Assembly: GCA_907165275.2 (NCBI GenBank)
Contig: OU015678.1
Coordinates: 4,774,001 to 4,838,000 of the forward strand
From: Zygaena filipendulae
Lineage: Eukaryota > Arthropoda > Insecta > Lepidoptera > Zygaenidae
DNA: 64,000 nt
Direction: 5' to 3'
Shown: piece after piece, positions 10,621 to 21,300 of the stretch
Layout of the letters: each line of letters opens with the position of its first letter
How positions within the stretch are numbered: the stretch's first letter is position 1
Translations under genes and position numbers: made by a program
Notes under the pieces: generated by a model
The model's input: the letters and a program-made list of their open reading frames with translations, nothing else
The model's database searches: none
What the model was told of the DNA's origin: nothing

Positions 10621-10730
10621 AATAATATAATATCACTTCACCACACACAGATCTACTCGATCCCACATTATCACTAAGCTATAAGTTTGTGATGGTCTCG
10701 TGAAAGTCAAGCGAACGTATACCATAGTTC
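10621..10730 (-). mobile_element. SINE family A, 3' fragment
   Basis: Matches the 3' third of the family (AGATCTGTGTGTGGTGAAGT on the minus strand). The tRNA head is missing. It abuts the Helitron end at 10619. Confidence 0.65.
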
Positions 10731-10734
10731 GCTT

Positions 10735-11560
10735 ACTGCACAATTAGCGGAACATAAAAAAAAAACAGAATATAGAAATAATAACGCATATTATAATATC
10801 AAAGCAAACTTACGGTAGACTTAATTCACCTGGAGTAAATCACCTGGGTGCATTAAGTGCTACGCCCGGTAGACTTTGTGCACCTGGGTGAACAAAAGCA
10901 CAGATTCCAACAAAGCCCTCGGTATACTTAATTCACCTGACTTGGTATTTCAACTATTTGGCGAACTCAAGAGCAGTTGAGTTGGTGATTTTAAATATAA
11001 AATTTATTTTGACAGACCTACCAAATGCACCAACAAAGAGTAGTAATAAGACATGAAGTAACAAACATACATAACATACATCTATTAACACTTTAATAAG
11101 TTTATGATTAAAAGTTTATTAAAAATAAAAACTTAAATAAAAAAAACACTGTGTTCTCTATTTTGTGGGAACACATGTTATGTATATATTATGTATGTAT
11201 TTTGTATTGAACTAGGAAATTATATTTAGTTCCTCTCAAGCATCACCAAGCACACTTTCTGAACACCGTGAAGGTGGACTGGTAGAGAATACCACTGTGG
11301 CATTAAATCCGCCTTTTGTACCATGTTGTGCAATAAGCTTAAATAAATAAATAAATAAAAACACAAACAATGTTGCATATTAAAGATTGCTATGATTTTA
11401 ACACTACATAAATGAAAGATTAATAAGGGGTGTTCGCCGCGTTGTCTAACTTTAATTTGCAAATTGTTTGTGTTCCCACAAAATAGAAAAAAAAATGTTT
11501 TTTTTTTAAATTACTATTTTTAATAAAATTTAATTAAAGTTTCTTTTGTGCTATTTAACC
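10735..11560. mobile_element. Foldback element FB-1, copy with nested insertions
   Basis: The sequence ATTAGCGGAACATAAAAA and later blocks follow the copy at 5325 in order, ending in AATAAAATTTAATT-type sequence. Two unrelated segments interrupt it: about 10810-11036 (holding three AATTCACCTG/CACCTGGGTG words, family unknown) and about 11165-11366 (repeat D). Confidence 0.55.
11226..11366 (-). repeat. Repeat D, nested in FB-1
   Basis: In reverse orientation it carries CTTGGTGATGCTTGAGAGGA and the GGTACAAAAGGCGGA-type word, closest to the copy at 51090. It ends in an AAAT tandem tail, as expected for a retroposed element. Confidence 0.55.
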
Positions 11561-11587
11561 TCATATTATGTAATATGTATATAAAAA

Positions 11588-11779
11588 TCTCGTGTCACAG
11601 TGTTTGTTATCGAACTCCTACGAAACGCCTCGACCGATTTTTATGAAATTTTCTACGTAAGTATATTATTTGGTAGGTCTGAGAATAAGTAAGTGTTTGT
11701 TTTTTTGGACTCAATTTTACTTTGGAATTCCTTCTGGTATTGCGAAACTCACGCGGGTGAAACCGCGGGGCACAGCTGG
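11588..11779 (+). mobile_element. Helitron-like element (divergent 5' half)
   Basis: Starts TCTCGTGTCACAGTGTTTG and keeps the common 3' end (GTGAAACCGCGGGGCACAG), but the terminal tetranucleotide reads CTGG, a likely mutation of CTAG. A second fragment of this 5' type is at 50185. Confidence 0.65.
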
Positions 11780-11789
11780 TATACTATAC

Positions 11790-12330
11790 ATATTAGGTAG
11801 GTAGGTATATACCGTTTTTGTTGGAAATATTTACTAATTATACATACTGAGCATACATGCTTAGAGTAAACACAAATTAATTAATTATTCATTTACCTAC
11901 ACACCTATTTACTAGTTACACCCGTTAAAAAGTACTCTATGTAATTTTCTGCACCTTTGACAACGTTCAGGTAAATTTCGTGATGATCGGTTGAATAATC
12001 TGCAGTTAAGGTGTGAAAGCGCAACAAACCAACAAACTCACATGAATGCATGATCCCGGTTCGTTCCTCTCTGATCTGATCGTTTCCTTCTTCTCTATTT
12101 TGTTATTTTTTATTTTAACAGTACTAACATAACTTTAAGTTTTATGTTAACGACCTAACAGCTTTTTATTTTTATTTATTAATTGTGTTTACCATGCTGT
12201 GCCCACATTGTCATGTCTGTGGTAACAGTCTAGCTCTACAACTTTGTATTATAATTTTAGTCGATATTTCGATTGTTACCTGTTTTGTGAGCCCAATAAA
12301 TAAATAAATAACACTCAAAGTTGTAACCAA
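11790..12330. other. Repeat debris and a LINE-like 3' tail
   Basis: Includes a Helitron fragment in reverse (GACAACGTTCAGG...TGAAAGCGCAACAAAC, about 11950-12045). Further on is a segment ending CCCAATAAATAAATAAATAA at about 12310, which looks like a LINE 3' end with polyadenylation signals. No gene. Confidence 0.4.
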
Positions 12331-12341
12331 AAGGCCTCTTA

Positions 12342-12578
12342 CCGCCGCACTCAGAGTCTACTTTAATGATTACTTAGTTAAGTATAGATTTTTAAAACAA
12401 AACTGCCGCAATCAGACAAGTTTTATAAATTAATGTTAATTGGCATTTAACTAATTAAGTTACATCTCATTAAATGCCAATTAACATCAATTTTCTGAAC
12501 GTCTCTGATTGCGGCAGTTTTGTTTTAAAAATCTATACTTAACTAAGTAATCATTAAAGTCGACTCTGAGTGCGGCCG
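12342..12578. mobile_element. MITE-1 (PIF/Harbinger-like), copy a
   Basis: A 237-bp element with long terminal inverted repeats beginning CCGCCGCACTCAGAGTC and containing AAAACAAAACTGCCGCAATC, flanked by TTA on both sides. The 3-bp TWA target duplication is the hallmark of PIF/Harbinger transposons. It is non-coding. Confidence 0.8.
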
Positions 12579-12631
12579 TTATTTAGTTATATACTCATAT
12601 AAGTACTCAATATTAACGAAAAGGCCTCTTA

Positions 12632-12868
12632 CCGCCGCACTCAGAGTCTACTTTAATGATTACTTAGTTAAGTATAGATTTTTAAAACAAAACTGCCGCA
12701 ATCAGACAAGTTTTATAAATTAATGTTAATTGGCATTTAACTAATTAAGTTACATCTCATTAAATGCCAATTAACATCAATTTTCTGAACGTCTCTGATT
12801 GCGGCAGTTTTGTTTTAAAAATCTATACTTAACTAAGTAATCATTAAAGTCGACTCTGAGTGCGGCCG
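12632..12868. mobile_element. MITE-1, copy b (duplicate of copy a)
   Basis: Identical to the copy at 12342-12578, including flanks, because it arose by the 290-bp tandem duplication. Confidence 0.8.
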
Positions 12869-12983
12869 TTATTTAGTTATATACTCATATAAGTACTCAA
12901 TATTAACGACATATATCTACCTATCGTCATAATATTAACGGCGCGTACAGACTTGATATACAGACTATGTAACATTGTTATAC

Positions 12984-13222
12984 GGACGCAGATAAGCAAT
13001 AACATGTTAACCCACAAAATTAAGTTACCTATTCAGAACGATTCATTGAGAGTTAGGGAACGGTTTTTTAATTAAGTGTTTACCTTATTACATTTTTTAA
13101 GTATATAATAACTAAATATTGAACATAAAAAATGTTGACAGAAAATGACGCTTTAATTTTAAAACACGATTTACTCAAAATTTCTCTATAGTGTGGGTTA
13201 ACACACTATTGCTTATCTATGT
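12984..13222. mobile_element. MITE-3 with 4-bp TSD
   Basis: 239 bp. Left end GGACGCAGATAAGCAATAAC, right end TTGCTTATCTATGTCC, forming inverted repeats of about 30 bp. It is flanked by ATAC on both sides (12980-12983 and 13223-13226). Superfamily not assigned. Confidence 0.7.
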
Positions 13223-13440
13223 CCATACAACATTGCGTCATCAAACAAGACTACACATCAGAATAACAATGCAATATAACAATGCTATATAACCATTGCC
13301 GTTTCTCGTTCTTCAGTGCTATGCTACCCACAGTGTCGTCGCTGACAGGACGTTTCACTAGCTGCGGCAGCGCCTGTCGTACTATTAAACAACAAAAGAA
13401 AAACAAAAAAATACTAACGTGACTAAGTTACATAACATGT
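13223..13440. other. No feature recognised
   Basis: Sequence with moderate GC and no readable motif or repeat partner in the window. Confidence 0.35.
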
Positions 13441-13612
13441 TTTGTTATTTAGTGTGTTAATTTTGGAGTTTCCACGGGAAATCTGGAACAAAAAGTACCT
13501 TATTTCTTTCTCTGTACCCCTGACAACGGGTACGCAAAATTTCATGACGATCTGTTGAGGCGTGACAGCGTAACGAAAACAAACAAACTCACTTTCACAT
13601 TGCCTATTATAA
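13441..13612 (-). mobile_element. Helitron-like fragment (reverse)
   Basis: Core TGTACCCCTGACAACGGGTA and 5'-side word AACAAACTCACTTTCACATT are present in the family order. Both exact ends are degraded. Confidence 0.55.
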
Positions 13613-13651
13613 GAATCAATTTACTAATTTTGTCTACAATCATCACGAGTT

Positions 13652-13725
13652 TCCCCTAAAGCGGGAATCGAACCCGTAACACGTGGCGTACCGATTACTT
13701 TCGCCTATACTAACGGTGTTGTCTA
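13652..13725 (-). repeat. tRNA-like segment (SINE head or tRNA relic)
   Basis: On the minus strand it has a good B box (GGGTTCGATTCCCGC) preceded by a weak A-box-like region (GTTAGTATAGGCGAAAG). A full cloverleaf is not convincing by eye, so it is called a tRNA-derived relic rather than a tRNA gene. Confidence 0.35.
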
Positions 13726-13765
13726 TGATAACAATAAGAAGTAGTACTACGCGATTGATCCAAGC

Positions 13766-14196
13766 CAGAGGTTCCCATACTTTTTTTTCTCATAGACCAC
13801 TTTAAACATTTTGCTGGATCTGGTGGACCCCTGCAGCTATTACATTTACTAACTTACTTCCGAAACCCGAAAAAAGTATATGTCTATGGCAATCTGTGTT
13901 GTGGCTATTTTTCAATCAACTATGAGTTAAAAGTTTTCGAAAAAAATGTAAGAATGGAATAGAAGCATAGAAGAAGAATATGGAATATGCAAGTTCTTAC
14001 AAAAGCTATTGCTGAGCTTCGTATAATATTGTCTGCCTATATTCATAGGAGAAGTCAAGTCGGGTCACCTAATACATTTTTATAGACCCCCGTTAACGAG
14101 TTGTGGACTCCCATTTTTTTTTCCACGCAAGCGTAGACCCCTGTCGGGCTCCCATGGACCCCTGGGGATCCCCCTGGACCACTTTGGGAATCAATG
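13766..14196. mobile_element. hAT-like non-autonomous element
   Basis: Starts CAGAGGTTCCCATAC and ends TTTGGGAATCAATG, which pair as imperfect inverted repeats of the CAGnGGTTCCCA type seen in hAT elements. The flanks are ATCCAAGC (13758-13765) and ATCTAAGC (14197-14204), an 8-bp TSD with one mismatch, as hAT requires. It has no transposase. Confidence 0.7.
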
Positions 14197-14512
14197 ATCT
14201 AAGCAAACGTATCCATAATACTCGAATTATACACGAGCAAATGGTTCATAAACTACCAAATAACTTAGGTACGCGTTATATCAAAGCGTCATAACTCAAA
14301 CACAGAACATATAAAATAGAGTAGTAGAAGAGACATCAACGCAGTTAAACCAGTGTCGCCGGGCGACTGTCGCACACAAAACCATTCATCACGCACACAG
14401 ACATAATGTACCTATTAAACGTTATAATATGTTTTTACTTACAATTGTGGGCGTCCAAGCAAAAAAGGTTCAGTAGTGGGGTATTGAGTTAAGACTAGAT
14501 TAGGTATCCAGC

Positions 14513-14739
14513 GGAGCTAGGATGCGCAACATGATATGTTTATCGAACGAAAGATAAAATTGTCGACACGACAAATATTTGTGGGCGTCCAAGCAAAAAA
14601 AGTGCAGTAGTGGGGTATTGAGTTAAGACTAGATTCGGTTAAACATTTTTTACCACTGGTAGACAAAACGATATATTATGTCGACGAGAATCGATAAAAT
14701 GGCTCGATAAAATTTTATCATGTTGCGCATCCTAGCTCC
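14513..14739. mobile_element. MITE-4, copy 1
   Basis: 227 bp with perfect inverted ends GGAGCTAGGATGCGCAACAT...TGCGCATCCTAGCTCC. The internal word GTGGGCGTCCAAGCAAAAAA also occurs just upstream at 14449-14505, so the element lies next to, or inserted into, a partial copy of itself. No clear TSD. Confidence 0.7.
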
Positions 14740-14822
14740 GCTGAACAGTCAAGGTAAAAGATAAAACGTACTTCTACTTGCTTGTTACATAGATTTTTAT
14801 GTATTATTGTAGATTGAGATAA

Positions 14823-14992
14823 TCCTACTAATATTATAAATGTGAAAGTGTAGATGTTTGTTACTCAACTACGCAAAAACGGCTAAACCGATTTGGATGA
14901 AATTTTGCTGTACGTTGTCAGGGGTACAGAGAAGGATATAGGGTACTTTTTATTCCGAAATTGCCGTGGGTAAAACCGCGGGGCACAGCTAG
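14823..14992 (+). mobile_element. Helitron-like element
   Basis: A|TCCTACTAATATTATAAA start and GGGCACAGCTAG|T end; 170 bp. The ACGCAAAAACGGCT word marks the common subfamily. Confidence 0.8.
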
Positions 14993-15001
14993 TATATTAC
15001 A

Positions 15002-15152
15002 AAGTTGTAGATGATTGAGCATTAAATAGTACCCTAATAATTAACCAATTAAAATCGCGGAAGCAATTATTTCAACTTTAGAAAACTTCTTATATCTCGG
15101 AAACTAAATGCCGAGAACTTGACCCATTCTGCTTGGACGCCCACAACTAGTC
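15002..15152. repeat. Repeat Q, copy 1
   Basis: Pairs with 59960-60125 (TTGTAGAT.ATTGAGCATT, CTTCTTATATCTCG, GCTTGGACG). Both copies lie directly downstream of a Helitron 3' end. Confidence 0.5.
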
Positions 15153-15597
15153 ACTGATTTATGACTGTTGCGCAAAATATATTTGGGCTGCCAGCAAAGA
15201 AAGTTTTGAGAGCAAAGTTTTTAGAACGTTTGCTCTGCTTGCTCTGAACTTGCTCTGCAATCGTGGCACGCCTGCCCCGTCTAGATGGCCTCTCTAGTTA
15301 ATTAATTTACTATTGTTTCTGTGACCGAAACGCAGCCGTGCCTCGGTGCTGACATTGAGACGTTGCGCAAATCTTTATATACATTCATCAATTGGTTGGA
15401 ATAGGAGTGGGGCTGCTTTATATGCGACAGTACCAAGGCTCGGTGCACGTGACAGACATACACACTGTCGTTTTATACAGCTATATTAGGTACTTACTTA
15501 CAACGAACTACAAGAATGTACGTAGGTCCCCAATAGGCTAGGTGACTAAATTTTTGTTTTTAATACGTTTGAAGTCGGTGCCAAGCCAAATAGGTAG
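15153..15597. other. No gene recognised
   Basis: Contains a small imperfect tandem of TTGCTCTG near 15230-15262. Nothing else identifiable. Confidence 0.35.
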
Positions 15598-16080
15598 TAC
15601 TAGCTGGTGCCCGCGGTATCACCCGCGTGAATTTTCGACCCTTGCAATGACAGTGATGACGTTAGATTTTCTCACTCTTTTCAAACGTTTGTCTCTCCAA
15701 GCCTTAAAACTGTCACTGCGCGAAAAAACAATTCAAAAGAAAAAAAAATGCATATCTCTAAAAAGTTTTTATCATGTTCGTTCTGCAACATTATATCGAA
15801 GCTTTCGACCATTGCATTGCGCTGAAGTCTTTAAATGATGATAACTTTTTTCCCCTTTGTCCTATTTCGATGAAACAAAGCCTATCTATATTATGTTGCT
15901 CCAGACTTAGCTTAATCTACTACCGAAGACTGCATGACAACGCGTTCAGTAGATGCGGAGATTATCGCGAACAGACAGACAGACAGACAGACAGAAAAGA
16001 ATTTTAAAAACTTTACTTGTGGGCTTGGTTACTCTTCTTTTATCACCCCTCTCAATTTTAGGTAAAAATATTCAATGTAC
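15598..16080 (-). mobile_element. Helitron-like element of another subfamily
   Basis: Begins CTAGCTGGTGCCCGCGGTAT, the reverse of a Helitron 3' end, and later shares CGATGAAACAAAGC, GGAGATTATCG(C/T)GAACAGACAG and GGGCTTGGTTACTCTTC with 32155-32350. The reading frames across it are not similar to any protein I recognise. Confidence 0.45.
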
Positions 16081-17213
16081 AGAATCGCGGATTCTACTCT
16101 TTTATATAAAGATGTTGTAATAGGTTTAGTGTACTTAGTGCATTTTTGTGTTTAAATAAATAAGTCGGTTTTAAATATTTTTTGCTAAAATTTTGTTTAT
16201 TTTTCGCATTTAACTTAAAGTTGGTTTATAATGTGAAAATTTATTTAATCGTATCGCAAACCGTGAAACACTATATTTGAAGAGTTCCCTCGATTTCTCC
16301 AAGATCTGACTTCATGACAATGGGACCACCTCAAGAGTAAAACCCTTTGAAACAAAATAGTAGATTTTACAACAAGTGCACAAAACGAACCATTTTTATC
16401 CGAGACTTTTGGCATTCGCTGATAGTAATGTCGAGGATAAAATGGTTTTGTGCACGTGTTATAAACTCTGCTTTTCACTTCGATTGAGAAAAAATAAAAC
16501 AGTAGTATAACATAACATTTCTTCAATTAAAATTCAAAGTAAAATTAGTACAGTATTCAATACTGAACGAAATTGTTTTTCCGGGCATATTAACGATAGT
16601 TATATCTTAAAAAACAAATAAGGTAAATAAATTAAAGTAAATATTATAAAATCACAAATTCTGTCGATGAACTTCGTATTATTTTGTTTAGCTGTATGGC
16701 TCATTTTCTTTGCCTTAATATAGATACATTTATGAGTAGATACGTTAATGCACTTGTGCACAAAATTCGATTTTTTGCAGCCTATATCCTGCACAAATAA
16801 GCACTATCAGAGCATGAGAAGTGCAAAAAAGAATTTCTCAAATCGGTCCGGCCGTCTTCGACTAGGTAATCGCGTACCTACCTAACAAACATACAAAAAA
16901 AAACATAAAAAACAACCTACAGTCGAATTGAGAACCTCCTTCTTTTTTTTGAAGTCTGGCATACAACCGCCTCGTTACACTGATAACTATGTACATTGAT
17001 ACTATGTATATTCATTATATTGTTTACTTTGACCGCGGTATATGTATGTAATACTTGAATTTACTAAGTAATATAATGAGACATCCCTTTGTAAGGTAAA
17101 AACCTATACGTACATCATGTTTTTTTTATTGCTGTAAACAGAAGCTTACCACGTCATTGGTTACCACACACCGCGTCCATGCAAGTTAGCTTGCGACAGA
17201 ATTACATTAGCAT
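16081..17213. other. Repeat debris without gene
   Basis: Includes a segment at 16260-16350 (CCCTCGATTTCTCCAAGATC) also present near 21320, and at 16883-16950 a GAATTGAGAACCTCCTTC block that recurs at 41943 and, reversed, at 54330. These are lepidopteran-type interspersed fragments of unknown class. Confidence 0.45.
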
Positions 17214-17462
17214 AATAGGCTTTTTGACTGATTTTTTATTTTTAGCTCATCGTATAGATTCATAAAAAATATTAGACACGTATTTTTTTTTCACGTAAGC
17301 AAAAAATAACCGCACTGTTTAGTGACGTCACGCGAAATTTCAACTCGATGTATCGCCGTTATTTTCCGATTGCGTAAAAAAAAAAGAAAAAATACGTGTC
17401 CAATATTTTTTATTAATCTACACGACGGACCAAACAAAATTAATTAATCAAATAGCCTATTA
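17214..17462. mobile_element. MITE-2 copy (short form)
   Basis: Ends AATAGGCTTTTTGACT and TCAAATAGCCTATT, an alternative terminal repeat of the family. The left third is deleted so only one TGACGTCA remains. Confidence 0.7.
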
Positions 17463-17483
17463 AGTGCAAACGACAAAGACTAA

Positions 17484-17720
17484 CCGCCGCACTCAGAGTC
17501 GACTTTAATGATTACTTAGTTAAGTATAGATTTTTAAAACAAAACTGCTGCAATCAGACAAGTTTAATAAATTAATATTAATTGGCATTTAACTAATTAA
17601 GTTACATCTCATTAAATGCCAATTAACATTAATTTACTGAACGTCTCTGATTTCGGCAGTTTTGTTTGAAAAATCTATACTTAACTAAGTAATCATTAAA
17701 GTCGACTCTGAGTGCGGCGG
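17484..17720. mobile_element. MITE-1 copy with TAA TSD
   Basis: Full 237-bp copy, CCGCCGCACTCAGAGTC to its complement, flanked by TAA at 17481-17483 and 17721-17723. Confidence 0.8.
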
Positions 17721-17844
17721 TAAGTAACCTACGGGATATGCAGCAGATCCAATCATCGACAGCAGAAATGCTGGTGATCGATCTTCGATGAGGAGCTATC
17801 TATCTATCTATCTTTCAGAGAAGACCAGTGGTGGGCAAACTTAT

Positions 17845-18045
17845 TTTATTTATTTATTTAAACTTTATGCACATCATGGTACAAAAGGCGGACTTAATGC
17901 CACAGTGTCATTCTCTGCCAGTCAACCTTCAGGTAGTACAGAGAGCTCACTTGGCGGTGCATTTACGATATATATTTAGATAAAAACTCACATAGATATA
18001 GATACTCACATATATACATACATACATACACAAACTTGCTTCATG
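17845..18045 (+). repeat. Repeat D, nested in hAT-like element
   Basis: Shares GGACTTAATGCCACAGTG and TCAACCTTCAG(G/A)TAGTACAG with 25515-25740. It ends in ACAT tandem repeats. Confidence 0.6.
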
Positions 18046-18221
18046 AATAAACTTAACTTCTTAACATAAACTTAATAAACTTGCTTCATGAAGGGCCAGA
18101 AAGCTTATGAAATTTCGGATGAGGGCCCTAATTATGGAAAAAATGGATTTTGTTCTGAAATCTTTTAATCACAACTGTAAAGCTAACATTACACATTTGT
18201 ACAAATGTTAGTTACAAATTA

Positions 18222-18556
18222 CCATAGGCTATTTTACTACTTTTTTTTCTAAATTCTATTTAATCCGTCAGTTAGATAATAAAAAAATAATGGACAACGC
18301 GTATTTTTTGTTTTTTTTCAAATTAATAAAAATATACCTACCTGGATAAAGTGCATTAAACTTTGGGAGTGGGGGCTCGTAACGTCATACGCAGCTAAAC
18401 ACTGCGCCTGCTTGTGACGTCACGCGACATTTCGACTCAACGTATCTCCGTTATTTCTTGCTTACATGAAAAAAGAAAAAAATACATGTCTAATGTAATT
18501 TTTTGTGAATCTACACGACGGGCTAAAAATAAAAAAATATAGTCAAATATCCTATT
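18222..18556. mobile_element. MITE-2, nested in hAT-like element
   Basis: Ends ATAGGCTATTTTACTAC and AGTCAAATATCCTATT, internal TTAATCCGTCAGTTAGA and TGACGTCACGCGA. Confidence 0.7.
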
Positions 18557-18725
18557 CACCGCCTCGGGCCGGATTAAAATTAAAATTCGCGGGCCGTACT
18601 CTGCCCACCGCTGGGGTAAACTCACGATTCAAGATTGGGTCCACTATCCTTGCTCTCCCCTAAACAGGGGATGTGCGTGGTGCAGCGGAAACCATTGCTT
18701 CACATGTTTCACTTGTCTCATCAGT

Positions 18726-18951
18726 GGAGCTAGGATGCGCAACATGATAAAATTTTATCGAGCCATTTTATCGATTCTCGTCGACATAATATATCGTTTT
18801 GTCTACCAGTGGTAAAAAATGTTTAACCGAATCTAGTCTTAACTCAATACCCCACTACTGCACTTTTTTGCTTGGACGCCCACAAATATTTGTCGTGTCG
18901 ACAATTTTATCTTTCGTTCGATAAACATATCATGTTGCGCATCCTAGCTCC
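18726..18951. mobile_element. MITE-4, copy 2 (inverted relative to copy 1)
   Basis: 226 bp, the same ends as 14513-14739, internal sequence in opposite orientation and very similar (AACTCAATACCCCACTACTG). No clear TSD. Confidence 0.7.
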
Positions 18952-19049
18952 GGGTGGTACTTAATGATCTTAACTAGTAGGCGTATTGTACGTTTAATTA
19001 CAATTAATTAAGTATTAGACACTTTGTATGCGAAGTGTGGTGTCATTAA

Positions 19050-19252
19050 TCCTAACTAATATAAATTCGAAAGTGAGTTGGTTTGTCTGATTGTTACGCT
19101 TCCACGCTTTATCGGCTCAACCGATCATCATGAAATTTTGCACACACGCTATCAGAGATAGGTACAGAAAGGGACATAGGGTACTTTTATCTCGGAATAT
19201 CCGCGGCAACTACGAAATTATAGCGGTGGAAACCGCAGGGAGCAGTCTTTAG
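19050..19252 (+). mobile_element. Helitron-like element, degenerate
   Basis: TCCTAACTAATATAAATTCG start and GGTGGAAACCGCAGGGAGCAG near the end; the CTAG is lost. Confidence 0.6.
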
Positions 19253-19395
19253 TATTATAAATGCGGATAAATTTTGCTTCTTGGTTTGATTGTTAGAAGA
19301 AAGAATAAAGAAAGAAAAGAAATTTATTTGCCAACTAACACAAAATATGACAACTGCGACAATACAAAACAAACAAAATGGTCGCGGCTCAGCAT

Positions 19396-19718
19396 AATAG
19401 GGATGTTGACGACTTTTGAAAATCAAAATTCTAACTAGTCCGTCAGTTAGAAAATAAAAAAACGTATTTTTTGCTTTTTCAAATAAATTAAAATATACAG
19501 AGATAAAGCGCCTTAAAGTTTAGGGTGAGGGGCTCGTGACGTCACTAACCGCTAAAACCGCCATACAAACTGTCAGAATAGTGACGTCACGCGAAATTTC
19601 AACTCAATATATCGCCGTTATTTTTTGATTACGTAAAAAAAGAAAAAAATACGTGTCCAATATTTTTTAATAATCTACAAGACGGACTAAAAAATAAAAA
19701 TTAGTCCACATGCCCATT
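19396..19718. mobile_element. MITE-2 copy
   Basis: AATAGGGATGTTGACGAC to TAGTCCACATGCCCATT; two TGACGTCA palindromes. Very close to the copies at 9850 and 40430. Confidence 0.8.
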
Positions 19719-19726
19719 ACGATGAT

Positions 19727-20065
19727 TACGATTTCACGCGGTAATTACTCAACCGATTATAGTGAAATTTTGCATACGCGTTTTCAGAGTTACAGAGAAG
19801 GACATAGGATACTTTTAACTACAGAATTAGCGCGGGCGAAACCGCGTGGAAAAGTTAAAATATAATTGGTAATTATATAGCCATTGACTAATTATATTTA
19901 CATATAATTAGTAAATGGCTAGAATAGAATAGAATAGGAGGTACTCAAGATGATAGCTGTTGTTAGGTGTAATTATGATCAACTGGCTGTCCCCTACATT
20001 AATTTCGGAGTTCCCGCGAGAATTACGGTAAAAAGTACCCTATTTCCTTCTTTACACTTCTGAAA
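19727..20065. mobile_element. Helitron-like fragments in both orientations
   Basis: A forward fragment at 19727-19860 (GAAATTTTGCATACGCG..., GGGCGAAACCGCGTGG) and a reverse one at about 19980-20065 (TTTCGGAGTTCCCGCGAGAA). Neither has intact ends. Confidence 0.5.
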
Positions 20066-20068
20066 ATG

Positions 20069-20190
20069 TGTATGTGTAGCGATGATAGCTCAGTGGTTGG
20101 TGCGTTCGGATCAAACGCCGCAAGGCGTGTAGGTTCAAACCCTAACAATGAGCTTGAGCTGTCGGCGAAGGAAAACATCGTGAGGAAACC
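20069..20190 (+). mobile_element. tRNA-derived SINE (family B)
   Basis: Head with A box (GATAGCTCAGTGGTTGGTGCG) split here from B box GTAGGTTCAAACCC, followed by the word GGAAAACATCGTGAGGAAAC that I associate with lepidopteran SINEs. The 3' part is cut by repeat C. Confidence 0.65.
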
Positions 20191-20470
20191 ATAGCATGGT
20201 GGTAGGGCGCTCTCTAGTGCCCGGCTGGCTACCTAACGGTGTGTTCCGGCAGCCCCCCTTGAAAGCCAGTTCCCATCCCCGTTCCAGGTCGGCAACGCAC
20301 CTACATGATGATGTCGTGGATACGTTACTTTACGTTTACAAACGAGTGTCAGTTTCGGCAAACGGGCAGGTGCTACAGGTGCTAGATGGTAAGTGATTAC
20401 CACCGCCCATGGACATCTGCAACACCGGAAGGTATGCGGGTGCGCTGCCGACCTGGAACGGGGATTTTTA
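20191..20470. repeat. Repeat C, inverted pair
   Basis: A reverse copy (20191-20306) and a forward copy (about 20345-20465) of repeat C face each other. Both contain the GGTCGGCAACGCACC / CTGCCGACCTGGAACGGGG block in opposite orientation. Confidence 0.55.
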
Positions 20471-20704
20471 AATCAAATAAATAAATAAATAGATAAATAA
20501 ATCAAATTAATCCTCTGGTGAGATGTCGTGAGATTTTGCTCGACACAAACCCTCGAAATATCCAAAAACTAGCACAGTTTTTTTTTATCAGATATTTGAA
20601 GTTGAAATTCTGAAAAAGGTTGATTTGAGAAAAAGCAATAAAAAAGTTCGAATGAAAAAATAAACACATTTTTATTTGCTTGTTACATAGATCCTATCCT
20701 ACTA

Positions 20705-20902
20705 TCCTACTAATATTATAAACGCGAAAGTTTGTAAGTACCTATGTATGGATGGATGGATGGATGGTTTGTTACTCTTTCACGCAAAAACTACTAAATG
20801 GATTTAAATGAAACTTTACAATAATATAGCTTATACATCAGATTAACACATAGGGTACTTTTTATCCCGGAATTCCCGCGTGAAACCGCTGGGCACAGCT
20901 AG
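20705..20902 (+). mobile_element. Helitron-like element
   Basis: TCCTACTAATATTATAAACG start with a GGAT tandem, GGGCACAGCTAG end; closely related to 314-511. Confidence 0.8.
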
Positions 20903-21300
20903 TTTTTATATAATACTAGTAATACTTACTAAAAGTAAGTATTTTTACCATATTATGTAATCGTAAAGTAAAAGTAACAATACAAAATTATAACAAAAAA
21001 AAATTACTTAAACCTCATTAAAAAAAAAAACAAAGAAAAAAACAAAATACTGATTTAATCCAAAAGACAATAATGCACGTAATATTATAATTATTCGTCT
21101 GCGCTATCTACCACTGATCGGTTTGAAATTGGTGCCAAGTCCGCAAATGTCTGCCTGCCCACTTGGGTTGTTTTGCTCATGCTCACACTTGCAATATGGC
21201 GAGAATGTTTGGCCCGTCACCGACTTCAAAACAAACTGAACGATTTAGGTACCCATTATGAAAAATACTCAAATCGGTACATATACATATAGGTCTACCT
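20903..21300. other. No gene recognised
   Basis: AT-rich, then a segment at 21110-21235 (GGTTTGAAATTGGTGCCAAG) resembling the middle of the foldback at 47621. No coding signal. Confidence 0.35.

Larger units (their letters stand above)
12331..12910. repeat. Perfect 290-bp tandem duplication containing MITE-1
   Basis: The unit 12331-12620 is repeated at 12621-12910 with a period of exactly 290 bp. I find no mismatch between the two units before the last base. Each unit carries one full MITE-1 plus flanking sequence, so this is a local duplication rather than two insertions. It may be real and recent, or an assembly artefact. Confidence 0.9.
17826..18613. mobile_element. hAT-like element with nested insertions
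   Basis: Ends CAGTGGTGGGCAAACTTA and GTACTCTGCCCACCGCTG form the typical hAT inverted repeat. The flanking octamers match only partly (GAGAAGAC/GGGTAAAC). Inside lie repeat D (17845-18045) and a MITE-2 (18222-18556). The remaining original sequence includes AGGGCCAGAAAGCTTATGAA. No transposase frame survives. Confidence 0.6.

Noticed and set aside
13652..13725. A functional tRNA gene on the minus strand
   Set aside because: Only the B box is convincing; acceptor and anticodon stems do not pair by eye.
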